This document shows positions 52,973-62,927 of a stretch of 64,000 nucleotides of DNA, piece after piece (position 1 is the first letter of the stretch; the number at the start of each line of letters is the position of its first letter). This DNA comes from Niabella sp. (GTDB lineage: Bacteria > Bacteroidota > Bacteroidia > Chitinophagales > Chitinophagaceae), in the NCBI RefSeq assembly GCF_030150205.1, contig NZ_JASLGT010000004.1:124001-188000 (forward strand), in the 5' to 3' direction. The translations under genes and the position numbers were made by a program. The notes under the pieces are model-generated. The model was not told where the DNA came from. It worked only from the letters and a program-made list of their open reading frames with translations, and searched no databases.

Positions 52973-55201
52973 ATGGAAATTACTGTAAAAACCGCAGAAC
53001 AGCTGCGTTTGACAAAAGAAGAGTTTGAACTGATCAAAGAAAAACTGGGACGTACTCCTAATTTCAATGAGCTCTGTGCTTTTTCCGCCATGTGGAGCGA
53101 GCATTGCAGTTATAAAAACTCCATTAAATGGCTGAAAACGCTTCCGCGCGATGGTGGCCGCATGCTGGTGGCAGCAGGAGAGGAAAATGCAGGGTTGATG
53201 GATATCGGCGACGGATTGGGCGTTGTATTTAAGATTGAATCGCACAACCACCCCTCAGCACTGGAACCCTTCCAGGGGGCTGCCACCGGTGTGGGCGGTA
53301 TTCACCGGGATATTTTTACCATGGGCGCACGCCCTATTGCGGCATTGAACTCCCTGCGTTTTGGAAAACTGAACGAAGCAAAAACACAGCACCTGCTGGC
53401 GGGAGTGGTACACGGGATTGGTCACTATGGCAACTGTTTTGGAGTACCTACCGTAGGCGGAGAAATTTATTTTGACCAGTGTTATCATACCAACCCGCTG
53501 GTAAACGCCATGAGCGTGGGCATCGTAAAAGCGGGGGAAACCGTATCGGCCACAGCGGAAGGAACCGGAAACCCGGTAATATTTGTGGGCAGTGCTACCG
53601 GAAAGGATGGAATTGGCGGGGCTTCTTTTGCTTCAGCGGATATTACCTCCGAAAGCGTGCAGGAATTACCTGCGGTACAGGTGGGTGATCCGTTCCAGGA
53701 AAAAAAGCTGCTGGAAGCCTGTTTAGAGGTAATCCAGACCGGAGCGGTTGTAGGCATGCAGGATATGGGCGCCGCAGGAATTATTTGTTCCACGGCAGAA
53801 ATGAGTGCAAAGGGCGGTGTAGGTATGCGCATTGACCTGGATAAAGTGCCTACCCGGCAAAAAGATATGAAGGCCTGGGAACTGCTGTTGAGCGAAAGCC
53901 AGGAGCGGATGTTGCTGGTGGCCGAAAAAGGAAGGGAAGCTGAAGTAAAAGCGGTATTCGAAAAATGGGACCTGCCGGCTTCGGTTATTGGTGAAGTGAC
54001 CGATGATGGATTGCTGAATTTTTATATGCATGGTCAGCTGGAGGCTTCCCTGCCTGCAGAAGAACTGGTATTGGGCGGCGGAGCCCCGCAATACGACCGG
54101 GAATATAAAGAGCCGGCTTACCTGGAAAAGATCCGGGCGTTTGATGGTACTGCTGTAGAACAGCCGGCAGATTTAAAGGCCGTAGCCGAACAGATTGTAA
54201 CCCTGCCCTCCATCGCATCCAAACGCTGGATCTATAACCAGTACGACAGTATGGTAGGAACCGTAAATACATCAACCAATGCACCTTCAGATGCGGCCAT
54301 TGTAACCATAAAAGGTACAAAAAAAGGATTAGGCGTTACTACGGACTGTAACAGTCGCTATGTATATGCCGATCCGTATAAAGGAGCCATGATTGCGGTG
54401 AGCGAAGCGGCCCGTAACCTGGTATGCAGCGGGGCATTGCCGCTGGGCGTAACCAACTGTCTGAATTTTGGAAACCCTTACGATCCGGAGGTTTATTACC
54501 AGTTCGTAAATGCCATTAAAGGTATGGGGGATGCCTGCCGCAAATTCGACACGCCTGTTACCGGTGGTAATGTGAGCTTTTATAACCAGAACCCTGATGG
54601 TCCCGTAAATCCTACGCCAACGATCGGTATGGTAGGATTGCTGGACGATATCGATAATAAAATGACGCTCGATTTTAAAAATGAGGGCGCTGTTATCTAT
54701 CTGTTGGGCAAGCAGTCAGAAGATCTGGGAAGCTCTGAATACCTGTATCACGTACATGGTGTAACGCATTCAGCTGCGCCCTATTTTGAGCTGGAGGAAG
54801 AATTTGCACTGCAACAATCGCTGGCAAAGATGATCAGCAATAAAGCCATTGAATCGGCGCATGATATCAGTGAGGGTGGTTTGTTTGTTACCCTGCTGGA
54901 AAGTGGTTTCAACCGCGGGCTGGGTTTCAATATCAATACCAATGCCGCACTTCGCAAAGATGCGGCACTGTTTGGAGAAGCCCAGAGCCGTGTGATAGTA
55001 ACCGTAGCGCCGGATAAAGTGGCTGCGTTTGAGCAGCAGGCCAGTGTTCCGTTTGAAAAAATAGGTGTGGTAACAGCAGCTGCCGTAACGGTTAACGGTG
55101 CAGATTGGGGTGCCATCAGCGAATGGAAAGAAAAATATGATACGGCCATCGAAGGTTACCTGGCAAAGGAAAGTGCCGGGGAAGCGATGGGAGGGCTGTA
55201 A
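52973..55201 (+). CDS. purL: Phosphoribosylformylglycinamidine synthase II (PurL)
   Basis: The 742-residue protein is the small, Bacillus-type PurL. It shows MWSEHCSYKNSIKW, GLGVVFKIESHNHPSALEPF and QGAATGVGGIHRDIFTMGAR, with ATP- and FGAR-binding motifs, and a repeat half beginning near residue 400 (GTKKGLGVTTDCNSR). It lacks the glutaminase domain, so it works with separate PurQ and PurS subunits. It converts FGAR to FGAM in purine synthesis. It stands alone with its own strong promoter. Confidence 0.96.
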   Translation: MEITVKTAEQLRLTKEEFELIKEKLGRTPNFNELCAFSAMWSEHCSYKNSIKWLKTLPRDGGRMLVAAGEENAGLMDIGDGLGVVFKIESHNHPSALEPFQGAATGVGGIHRDIFTMGARPIAALNSLRFGKLNEAKTQHLLAGVVHGIGHYGNCFGVPTVGGEIYFDQCYHTNPLVNAMSVGIVKAGETVSATAEGTGNPVIFVGSATGKDGIGGASFASADITSESVQELPAVQVGDPFQEKKLLEACLEVIQTGAVVGMQDMGAAGIICSTAEMSAKGGVGMRIDLDKVPTRQKDMKAWELLLSESQERMLLVAEKGREAEVKAVFEKWDLPASVIGEVTDDGLLNFYMHGQLEASLPAEELVLGGGAPQYDREYKEPAYLEKIRAFDGTAVEQPADLKAVAEQIVTLPSIASKRWIYNQYDSMVGTVNTSTNAPSDAAIVTIKGTKKGLGVTTDCNSRYVYADPYKGAMIAVSEAARNLVCSGALPLGVTNCLNFGNPYDPEVYYQFVNAIKGMGDACRKFDTPVTGGNVSFYNQNPDGPVNPTPTIGMVGLLDDIDNKMTLDFKNEGAVIYLLGKQSEDLGSSEYLYHVHGVTHSAAPYFELEEEFALQQSLAKMISNKAIESAHDISEGGLFVTLLESGFNRGLGFNINTNAALRKDAALFGEAQSRVIVTVAPDKVAAFEQQASVPFEKIGVVTAAAVTVNGADWGAISEWKEKYDTAIEGYLAKESAGEAMGGL

Positions 55202-55371
55202 GACTGGTTTAAAGTTTAATGTTTCAAGCTGGATCCCGCTTGGCTTGATACTGCTGTCTTACACTTCCACGTTCACAGCTGAGTGCTGAAGGCTATATGC
55301 TGAAAGCATACTTCGGGTTTATTGGATGTTTTTACCATACTTCATTTTTGCACAACCGAGCTAATAATTTT

Positions 55372-56091
55372 ATGAAATATTTTTCGGCGTTTTTTTTGTT
55401 CTTTTTTTTATCAATATTGTCTTTGAAAGCGCAAAAAGGCTGGGGGATTATGGCTGGCGCTAATCTTTCAAAAATGACAGTTAAAGACCCTCAATATACG
55501 AATGCCCCGGATCAAAAATTCAGCCCGGTTATTCGTTATCAGCTGGGTGTGTATAAAGAATTGTACGCGGGCAATAATATAATTATTGCGCCGGGTCTGC
55601 TGTTTATAAAAAAGGGTTATAAAAGCAGGCTGCAGGATGAACTCAGTGACGGCTCCCGAGACTGGCGGGTTGAATTTTCTCCATCCTATATCCAGCTTCC
55701 GGTAGATATCGCCTATCGTTGGCGGTTGAGCGGCGGGCGGTCTTTTGATGCGGGTCTTAATATATACGCTTCATACGGAATTGGTGGCCGGGGACATACC
55801 GTTATAAAACTGGATGGAAAAACGGTTAAGGATGAAAAATTTAAACTTGAATTTAAGAACGAAGCAGATTTTTCCAGCGAAAATAATGTGGCAACATATA
55901 GTCCCGGGTATAGCAGGCCGCTTGACGTAGGCGGCGGCATTGTTGTTAAATACGGTTTTGGAAATAAAATGGGCGTAAAACTCAATGCTGACCATTCTTT
56001 CTTTAACCTTCAGTCAAAGATCTATGGCAAAAAGCCTGCTGCATCAGCATACAATCAGCAGTTAAGGATATCAGTCTGCTATGATTTGTAA
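55372..56091 (+). CDS. Outer membrane beta-barrel protein (PorT-like)
   Basis: The frame opens at 55297 but the ATG at 55372 gives a signal peptide (FSAFFLFFFLSILSLKAQ) in the right place. The 239-residue product is a beta-barrel of the type annotated as outer membrane beta-barrel / PorT family: GIMAGANLSKMTVKD, SYIQLPVDIAYRWRLSGGR and a C-terminal aromatic strand (QLRISVCYDL). It should sit in the outer membrane. Function in the family is unknown for most members. It lies between purL and proC with separate spacers. Confidence 0.78.
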   Translation: MKYFSAFFLFFFLSILSLKAQKGWGIMAGANLSKMTVKDPQYTNAPDQKFSPVIRYQLGVYKELYAGNNIIIAPGLLFIKKGYKSRLQDELSDGSRDWRVEFSPSYIQLPVDIAYRWRLSGGRSFDAGLNIYASYGIGGRGHTVIKLDGKTVKDEKFKLEFKNEADFSSENNVATYSPGYSRPLDVGGGIVVKYGFGNKMGVKLNADHSFFNLQSKIYGKKPAASAYNQQLRISVCYDL

Positions 56092-56169
56092 CGTGTAAAC
56101 ACTACGGGGGGCAATCAGCTGATTTTTCGAAACAAAACTTTAAATGTTGAACGTTAAACCTGAATAGAT

Positions 56170-56958
56170 ATGAACATTGCAATTATCGGTGGCGGTAACC
56201 TGGGTACCGCCATTGCCGAAGGGTTAATCAAAAGTAAGTTCTGTAAACCCGAAGCCATAACCATTACTAAAAGGAATCCGGCTACTTTAAAGGAGCTGGA
56301 AAAAAAAGGTGTAAACATCAGTGCAGACAACGCTGCTGCCGTAAAGCAGAGTGAGCTGGTGATCCTGGCTGTAAAACCTTTCCAGGTGGCGGCGGTGATT
56401 GAAGGATTTAAAAAACAATTAGCGGCAAAGCATACCATCGTGTCTGTAATTACCGGCGTATCCATTGCCGATCTGCAGGAGATGGTAAAAAAACAGCTCC
56501 CTGTTTTCAGGGCCATGCCCAATACGGCCATCGCCATCCAGGAAAGTATTACCTGTATCAGTTACGCGAATGCTTCGGAAAAGGAGGCCTCTTATGTGGT
56601 AGATATGTTCAATACGCTGGGTAAGGTGGCCGTTATTGATGAAAAGCTGATGGATGCGGCTACCGTGCTGGGCGCCTGCGGAACGGCTTTTGCATTGCGC
56701 TATATCCGCGCCAATATACAGGCCGGTATTGAAATCGGGTTTGATGCTAAAACCGCCAATCTTATCGCCGCGCAAACGGCAAAAGGCGCTGCGGAACTGC
56801 TGCTGAAAAACGGCAGTCATCCGGAGCAGGAAATTGACAAAGTAACCACGCCCAAGGGCTGTACCATTGTGGGACTGAATGAAATGGAACACCGTGGTTT
56901 CAGCTCTTCACTCATCCGTGGGGTGATTGCCAGTTACAAGAAAATTGCCAGGGATTAA
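56170..56958 (+). CDS. proC: Pyrroline-5-carboxylate reductase (ProC)
   Basis: The 262-residue enzyme shows the Rossmann motif IGGGNLGTAIAEG at the N-terminus, LAVKPFQV, and VTGVSIADLQ; the C-terminal helices include GACGTAFALRYIRA and TPKGCTIVGLNEME. It reduces pyrroline-5-carboxylate to proline with NAD(P)H. Length matches the family. The stop (56956-56958) overlaps by four bases the stop end of the TPR gene on the other strand. Confidence 0.95.
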   Translation: MNIAIIGGGNLGTAIAEGLIKSKFCKPEAITITKRNPATLKELEKKGVNISADNAAAVKQSELVILAVKPFQVAAVIEGFKKQLAAKHTIVSVITGVSIADLQEMVKKQLPVFRAMPNTAIAIQESITCISYANASEKEASYVVDMFNTLGKVAVIDEKLMDAATVLGACGTAFALRYIRANIQAGIEIGFDAKTANLIAAQTAKGAAELLLKNGSHPEQEIDKVTTPKGCTIVGLNEMEHRGFSSSLIRGVIASYKKIARD

Positions 56959-58574
56959 TTTTTAGACTTTAAGGCTGCTGCTTTTTTTAGATCGGCATCG
57001 GCCTGGTCCTGTTTGCCCAATTGCTGGTAAACCGTTCCCCGTATAAAATAAGCCTCACTATTTTCAGGATCCAGTTCAATCCATTTATTCAGGTCTTTTA
57101 ATGTGCTGGCATAATCCGATTGGGCAAAATAAGCGCCGCCGCGCAACCGGTAGGCCTCCCCATACGTAGTGTCTAAAGCAATCAGCTTTGTAAAGTCATT
57201 GACGGCGTTCACGTAATCTTTTTTTAATGCGTAAATAGTGCCGCGGTTATAATAGGCGTTTGCGTTTTTCGGATCCAGTTTAAGAATGGCATTAAAATCC
57301 TTAAGCGACCGCTCATAGTCCTGTTTTGTAAAATACAGCCACCCACGCAGGCGGTAACCCTCAATATCTGTTGGGGCCAGTGCAATGAGTTCTGTAAAAT
57401 CTTCAGCCGCTTTTTGCGTGTTGCCCATTTGCTGGTAAAAAGACCCACGCATAGAATGGGCTTCCTTATTTTGGGGATCCAGTGCCGCCCATTTATCCAG
57501 GTCCTTAAGCATATTGGTGTAATCCTTTTGTGTGGAGTAAGCCCTTGCCCGTTCTTTGTAGGCGTCGGCATAGGTAGTATCCAGGGCGATCAGCTTTGTA
57601 AAGTCATTGACGGCGTTTACGTAATCTTTTTTTAATGCGTAAATGGTGCCGCGGTTATAATAAGCGTTTGCGTTTTTCGGATCCAGTTTAAGAATGGCAT
57701 TAAAATCCTTAAGCGACCGCTCATAGTCCTGTTTTGTAAAATACAGCCACCCACGCAGGCGGTACGCCTCGGTATGATTCGGCTCCCGTGCAATGAGTTT
57801 GGTAAAATCTTCGGCGGCGGCAGCGGTATTATTGAGTTCCTGGTAACTCAGTCCCCGCATCTCGTAAACATCGCTCTTGTCGATACCCAGGACAATGGCA
57901 CGGGTAAGATCACGGATGGCCGCTTCATAATCTTTTTTTAAATAATAAGCATTGCCGCGTGAGCGGCAGGCCTCTGCATACCCGGTGTCAATGGCCATCG
58001 CCTTTGTAAGATCTGCAATGGCCGCCTCGTAATTCCCGATGGAGCTGTAATAATTGCCCCTGTTATTATAACCTTCCGCATATTGATCATTCAACTCGAT
58101 GGCTTTTGTAAAATCAACAACTGCTATATCCGGAGCGTTTATATTACTGATACCCCGGAGTGCATATGCCTGGTAGTTACCAGGATCCAGCCGGATAGCC
58201 CGGGAAAAATCTTCGTTGGCCTGCCGCATCTCTCTTTTTCCCAGGTAGGCCATGCCGCGGTTGAGATAAGCATCAACGCAGCTGGCATTCAGCGCAATGG
58301 CCCTGGTTGCAGACCGGATGGCATTTGCAGTGTCACCCTTGTAGAGGTAGGCCTTGCTTAAAAGCGCCAGCGCACTGTCTGAAGGCTTCTGTGTTACTGC
58401 TGCGGAAAAATTTTTAATCGCCGCCGCATAGTTTTTTTGATTCAGCGCCGTTTTCCCGGCCTGGTAAAAACGGCTGACCGGTGAAGACGATTGTAAACGA
58501 TCTTGCCCATATACGGAAGTAATGCTGAGGAATAGTGCGGCAAGGGCAACAGTTTTGGCGTGCAACGGGTTCAT
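56955..58574 (-). CDS. TPR-repeat exported protein with duplicated block
   Basis: The 539-residue protein has a signal peptide (MNPLHAKTVALAALFLSI) and about 14-15 tetratricopeptide repeats of 34 residues, such as AYYNRGTIYALKKDYVNAVN and EAYRLRGWLYFTKQDYERSL. Two blocks are almost the same at DNA level (57181-57356 and 57589-57764; 3 differences in 176 bases), offset by 408 bases, exactly four repeats, so a recent in-frame duplication of four TPRs took place. TPRs mediate protein contacts. Periplasmic or surface location is suggested by the signal peptide. Family role unknown. Confidence 0.88.
   Translation of the reverse strand: MNPLHAKTVALAALFLSITSVYGQDRLQSSSPVSRFYQAGKTALNQKNYAAAIKNFSAAVTQKPSDSALALLSKAYLYKGDTANAIRSATRAIALNASCVDAYLNRGMAYLGKREMRQANEDFSRAIRLDPGNYQAYALRGISNINAPDIAVVDFTKAIELNDQYAEGYNNRGNYYSSIGNYEAAIADLTKAMAIDTGYAEACRSRGNAYYLKKDYEAAIRDLTRAIVLGIDKSDVYEMRGLSYQELNNTAAAAEDFTKLIAREPNHTEAYRLRGWLYFTKQDYERSLKDFNAILKLDPKNANAYYNRGTIYALKKDYVNAVNDFTKLIALDTTYADAYKERARAYSTQKDYTNMLKDLDKWAALDPQNKEAHSMRGSFYQQMGNTQKAAEDFTELIALAPTDIEGYRLRGWLYFTKQDYERSLKDFNAILKLDPKNANAYYNRGTIYALKKDYVNAVNDFTKLIALDTTYGEAYRLRGGAYFAQSDYASTLKDLNKWIELDPENSEAYFIRGTVYQQLGKQDQADADLKKAAALKSKN
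57181..57356. repeat. 176-bp direct repeat in the TPR gene, copy 1
   Basis: Near-perfect repeat of 57589-57764, 408 bases apart. Only three base differences are seen over 176 bases, all at third codon positions or silent, as expected for a recent tandem duplication of TPR units. Confidence 0.85.
57589..57764. repeat. 176-bp direct repeat in the TPR gene, copy 2
   Basis: Second copy, see 57181-57356. The offset of 408 bases equals 136 codons, or four repeats of 34 residues. Confidence 0.85.
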
Positions 58575-58878
58575 TTTTTAGGCGTAAATAATCGGTTGTT
58601 TAAAAATAAGAAAATCCCGGATGATTGTAACAAGAAAAGCTTGTGTTTCAGCATTTCTGTAGCAAAAAGCCCATATAAATTTTCGCCCCGTTTTTTTTTT
58701 ACAAATGATTTCCTAACTTTGCATGACCTTTCAAATTTTCCACAGGATTTTATTGGTCATAGCGGGCTGATTTTGTTTTTTAGGAGATCACGCAGGCTGG
58801 ATATTGTTGAAACAGGTTGATTTTTATTCGTGAAATGATTCTTGTTAAGGAATGATTTATTGATTTTAATATACCATT
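58575..58878. promoter_or_regulatory. Spacer with the pyrG promoter
   Basis: In this 304-base spacer between the divergent TPR and pyrG genes the -7 element TAACTTTG is at 58714-58721. The region upstream of it is a T-run (58691-58700) without an exact TTTG. The leader from here to pyrG is about 150 bases. The remaining part must hold the TPR gene promoter. I see no RNA gene. Confidence 0.5.
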
Positions 58879-60531
58879 ATGGCTAAGTACGTATTTGTAA
58901 CCGGAGGCGTGTCCTCCTCATTAGGAAAAGGAATTATTGCCGCGTCGCTGGCAAAACTGTTACAGGCGAGGGGGCTGCGGGTTACGATACAAAAATTCGA
59001 CCCATACATTAATATTGATCCCGGTACGCTGAATCCTTACGAGCACGGTGAGTGTTATGTAACAGAAGATGGTGCCGAAACGGACCTGGATCTGGGTCAC
59101 TACGAACGTTTTCTGAACATTTTTACATCGCAGGCAAATAATGTGACCACCGGGCGGATCTATCAAACGGTGATCAACAAGGAACGGGAGGGTGCTTACC
59201 TGGGTAAAACGGTACAGGTGGTGCCGCATATCACCAACGAAATCAAGCGGAGGATGATGGAACTGGGCACTACGGGCAAATATGATGTAGTGATCACCGA
59301 AATCGGAGGAACCATTGGGGATATTGAAAGTCTGCCCTTTGTAGAAGCCATCCGCCAGCTGCAGTGGGAGCTGCCGGATGAAGATACGGTAGTTATTCAT
59401 CTTACATTGATCCCTTACCTCAAAGCAGCAAAAGAATTAAAAACCAAGCCTACCCAGCACAGTGTACGGATGCTGAGCCAGGAAGGGGTGCGTCCTGATA
59501 TTATCGTGTGCAGAACGGAAAAACCCCTTACACCCGAACTGCGCCGCAAAATTGCCCAGTTCTGTAATGTGCGCCAGGATGCAGTGATTGAGTCGGCAGA
59601 TCAGTCTACCATTTACGAAGTGCCCATGGCCATGCTGCGTGAAAAACTGGATCTGACGGTTTTAAAAATCATGGGTATATCCGAATTTAAAGAGCCGGAA
59701 CTAACCCGCTGGCGGGCGTTCCTGGATAAATTAAAATACCCCAAATCCGTAGTACGCATCGGGCTTATTGGTAAATACCTGGAATTGCAGGATGCTTATA
59801 AATCGATCCTGGAAGCCTTCGTACATGCCGGTGCGGTAAATGAATGCCAGGTACAGATCGTAAACGTACACAGTGAATACATTACACCGGAGAATGTGGG
59901 AGAAAAACTTGGCGGCCTGGATGGTTTACTGGTGGCACCGGGTTTTGGACTCAGAGGGGTGGAAGGAAAAATAACAGCGGTGCAATACGCCCGTGAGAAC
60001 GGACTGCCGTTTTTCGGTATTTGTTTGGGTATGCAGATGTCGGCCATCGAGTTTGCAAGAAATGTGATCGGGTTAAAAGGTGCCAATTCAACCGAAATGG
60101 ATGAAAACGCTGTTGATCCGGTGATTGATCTCATGGAAAGCCAGAAAAATATTACCGAAAAAGGTGGTACCATGCGTTTGGGCTCTTATGCCTGTGAACT
60201 CAAAGAGGGCAGCCTGGCTGCTTCTATTTACGGAACACTGCAGATCACCGAACGCCACCGGCACCGCTGGGAATTTAATAATAAATACCTGGAGGCTTTT
60301 GAACAGGCCGGAATGGTGGCCAGTGGTAAAAACCCGGAGAGCGGACTGGTGGAAGTGATTGAATTGCCTTCACACCCGTTTTTTGTAGGAGTTCAGTTTC
60401 ACCCGGAGCTGAAAAGTACGGTAGAGAGCCCGCATCCCATTTTTGTGAAATTTGTGGAAGCTGCGGTGGAACATGCCGCCGCTAACAGTGTTCCTTCTAA
60501 AAAAGGCGAACCTGTAAACGTTGATTTATAA
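58879..60531 (+). CDS. pyrG: CTP synthase (PyrG)
   Basis: The 550-residue protein carries the N-terminal synthetase domain (YVFVTGGVSSSLGKGIIAAS, then QKFDPYINIDPGTLNPYEHGE) and the C-terminal class I glutamine amidotransferase domain with nucleophile Cys in GICLGMQM and the HPELKST motif with its catalytic His/Glu. It makes CTP from UTP with glutamine and ATP. Full length for the family. A terminator follows at 60558. Confidence 0.97.
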   Translation: MAKYVFVTGGVSSSLGKGIIAASLAKLLQARGLRVTIQKFDPYINIDPGTLNPYEHGECYVTEDGAETDLDLGHYERFLNIFTSQANNVTTGRIYQTVINKEREGAYLGKTVQVVPHITNEIKRRMMELGTTGKYDVVITEIGGTIGDIESLPFVEAIRQLQWELPDEDTVVIHLTLIPYLKAAKELKTKPTQHSVRMLSQEGVRPDIIVCRTEKPLTPELRRKIAQFCNVRQDAVIESADQSTIYEVPMAMLREKLDLTVLKIMGISEFKEPELTRWRAFLDKLKYPKSVVRIGLIGKYLELQDAYKSILEAFVHAGAVNECQVQIVNVHSEYITPENVGEKLGGLDGLLVAPGFGLRGVEGKITAVQYARENGLPFFGICLGMQMSAIEFARNVIGLKGANSTEMDENAVDPVIDLMESQKNITEKGGTMRLGSYACELKEGSLAASIYGTLQITERHRHRWEFNNKYLEAFEQAGMVASGKNPESGLVEVIELPSHPFFVGVQFHPELKSTVESPHPIFVKFVEAAVEHAAANSVPSKKGEPVNVDL

Positions 60532-60557
60532 GAACTTATTATAAATGTAAGCATTTG

Positions 60558-60586
60558 GTCGCCTGGTTTCCGGGCGACTTTTTTTT
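60558..60586 (+). terminator. Terminator after pyrG
   Basis: GTCGCCTGG-TTT-CCGGGCGAC forms a 9-bp stem with one G-T pair, followed by eight T. It ends the pyrG transcript before yidC. Confidence 0.85.
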
Positions 60587-60711
60587 GTAGAAGCTCTTAT
60601 CAGGATCGTGCTGGTTGAATGGGAATGCTGCTGAGGAATTGCCCCCGGCCATTAAAATACGATAAAAAACAAACAGATGAAATCCTCAAAGGCAAATCCC
60701 CCGCTTTGTCC

Positions 60712-60719
60712 TATCTTTG
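60712..60719 (+). promoter_or_regulatory. yidC -7 promoter element
   Basis: TATCTTTG matches TAnnTTTG and lies 24 bases before the yidC start. No exact TTTG is seen at -33, so the site is moderate in strength. Confidence 0.5.
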
Positions 60720-60743
60720 CCGGCTCAAAAATATACGTAAGTA

Positions 60744-62588
60744 ATGAATTTTGACCGGAATACGATCATTGGGTTCGGACTTTTAGCCGTACTCTTTTTC
60801 TTCTATTTTTACTACAATAACCTGCAACAGGGCGAACATCAGAAAGAACAGGCACGAAAAGATTCTATCGCCAATGCGTTAAAGCCAAAACTGGATACAG
60901 CGGCATTCCGCCTGGATTCAATGCGGGCCGATTCCCAGCGTCATGCCACCAGTGCCGGTATGTTTTTAAATGCAGCACAGGGTAGCGAGCAGCTTGTAAC
61001 TGCCGAAAATGAGGTGTTCAAAATTGTGTTTACCAATAAAGGCGGACAACCGAAGTTTGTTGAGCTGAAGAAATTTAAAAATGCGCTGGACAGTCAGCAG
61101 GTAAAACTGGCGGCTACGGATTTTAACAAGATCAGCTATGCCATCAATACCGCAGCGAATCAAAGTGCGCAAACCGGTGATCTGTATTTTACCAACGGAA
61201 AAGTAACGCCAGGCCCTGATGGTACACAAGTAGTAACCTTTGAATTAAAAAGCGGTGACAGCACGGCTGCTGCTACTGCCGTTGTGCATCAGTTTATCAT
61301 TCATCCAAATCAATACAAGGTCGATTTCAATATCAGCCTGTCGCAGCCCGGCAGTCTTTTGTCGCAGGGGGTAATGAACCTGGTTTGGCAATATGATGCG
61401 GCACAGCAGGAATCGGATATTGAGTTTGAAAAACAAAATACACAGATCGGCTATATGGAAGATGGTAAGTTCGATTATCATACCATCGGCCGGAAAGATC
61501 ATGTGAATTTTGAAAAAGAGGTAAACTGGATCGGCGTTCGCCAACGCTTCTTCAACACCTTCCTGGTTGCAAAGGACAATTTTACAGGAGGAAAGATCTC
61601 CTGGTCCATTCCTCCGGATGCGAATAAAGAAGTAGTGAAGAGCACGGCAAACATGCAACTGAAAGTTCCTGCAGGTAATGCGGCGTCTGTACCACTGAGC
61701 ATTTATTATGGCCCGGCTGATTACAATATTTTAAAAGGCTACGATAACGGGTTCAGTAAAATGGTAAACCTGGGACAGGGTATGTATGCGTTTGTACGTC
61801 CGTTAAACCAGTATGTGATCATCCCGGTATTTAATTTCATGAAGGGCTTTGTAAGCAGCTTCGGAATCGTAATTGCATTACTGACATTGGTGATCCGTTT
61901 ATTGATTTCTCCCTTAACATACAAAAGTTATCTGAGCGGTGCGAAGATGAAAGCGTTGCGTCCGGAAATTGCTACATTGAAAGAAAAATTCGGAACGGAT
62001 CAGCAGGCGATGAGTATGGAGCAAATGAAATTGTTCCGGGAGGCCGGTGTAAACCCGCTTGGTGGATGTATCCCTGCCCTGTTCCAGATCCCGATCTTCT
62101 TTGCGCTGTATAGTTTCTTTAACTCCAGTGTGGATCTGAGGGGCGCAGACTTCCTTTGGGCCAGCGATCTGTCGGCCTTTGATGACCCAATCAAATTTGG
62201 TATTCATATTCCTTTATTGGGTAGCCACCTGAGCCTGTTCACCATTACGGCAACGGTTACCAGCTTACTGATTTCTATATACAGTATGAGCATGTCGCCG
62301 GATCAAAGCAACCCGATGATGAAGTATATGCCGTATATCTTCCCGGTATTCCTGTTGTTTATCTTTAACCGGCTGCCATCGGCGCTTACCTGGTATTATA
62401 CGGTATCGAACCTGATCACCCTGGCCCTGCAGTTTGTGATACAGAATTATATTATCGATCATGATAAGATCCTGGCACGTATACAGGAAAACCGCAAAAA
62501 GCCCAAAACCCAATCCAAATGGCAGGAGCGGCTGCAGCAGATGCAGGAACAGCAAAAGCAGATGCAGGATCAGCGGAAGAAAAAGTAA
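60744..62588 (+). CDS. yidC: Membrane protein insertase (YidC)
   Basis: The 614-residue protein has an N-terminal membrane helix (IIGFGLLAVLFFFYFYYNNL), a large periplasmic domain (about 60-370) and the conserved C-terminal insertase core with five helices, e.g. FGIVIALLTLVIRLLISPLT, GGCIPALFQIPIFFALYSFF and WYYTVSNLITLALQFVI. The tail is rich in Gln and Lys, as in Bacteroidota. It inserts proteins into the inner membrane with or without Sec. Full length for the family. Confidence 0.96.
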   Translation: MNFDRNTIIGFGLLAVLFFFYFYYNNLQQGEHQKEQARKDSIANALKPKLDTAAFRLDSMRADSQRHATSAGMFLNAAQGSEQLVTAENEVFKIVFTNKGGQPKFVELKKFKNALDSQQVKLAATDFNKISYAINTAANQSAQTGDLYFTNGKVTPGPDGTQVVTFELKSGDSTAAATAVVHQFIIHPNQYKVDFNISLSQPGSLLSQGVMNLVWQYDAAQQESDIEFEKQNTQIGYMEDGKFDYHTIGRKDHVNFEKEVNWIGVRQRFFNTFLVAKDNFTGGKISWSIPPDANKEVVKSTANMQLKVPAGNAASVPLSIYYGPADYNILKGYDNGFSKMVNLGQGMYAFVRPLNQYVIIPVFNFMKGFVSSFGIVIALLTLVIRLLISPLTYKSYLSGAKMKALRPEIATLKEKFGTDQQAMSMEQMKLFREAGVNPLGGCIPALFQIPIFFALYSFFNSSVDLRGADFLWASDLSAFDDPIKFGIHIPLLGSHLSLFTITATVTSLLISIYSMSMSPDQSNPMMKYMPYIFPVFLLFIFNRLPSALTWYYTVSNLITLALQFVIQNYIIDHDKILARIQENRKKPKTQSKWQERLQQMQEQQKQMQDQRKKK

Positions 62589-62927
62589 TAAGTAGTCAAT
62601 AGTGAATGGTTAATAGTCAATGGTCTTCGGATCGTTGACTATTAACGTTTAAAGGAGATCGATTTGAGGTTTAACGTTGAATTCGTTTTTATGCTTAGGG
62701 ACTTTTCTGGTTTCAGACATTAGATATTAGACGCTATACGTTAGATGAGATCGGTCTTGATCCCGATGTTACACCAGGATCGCTGAAAACTGAAGTAGAA
62801 CATATCAGACATCAAGTGTTAATAAGGTCTGATATATGTGGAATATCGATCGGAGGAAGACAAAAGAGCAGGAACGGCATCTTTATTCCCACATTTTCAC
62901 ATGCTCAAATTTTCAAATTAAACATGC
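62589..62927. other. Spacer with inverted repeat and ATTAGAC-like words
   Basis: This 339-base spacer between convergent yidC and dnaX has an 11-bp inverted repeat TTAATAGTCAA/TTGACTATTAA (62610-62620 with 62635-62645), with a 14-base loop and no T-run. After it come repeated short words such as AGTCAATAG, GTTTAACGTTGAA and ATTAGACG. Similar words occur in 55202-55371 and 56092-56169. No gene found. The hairpin may end both transcripts. Confidence 0.5.
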
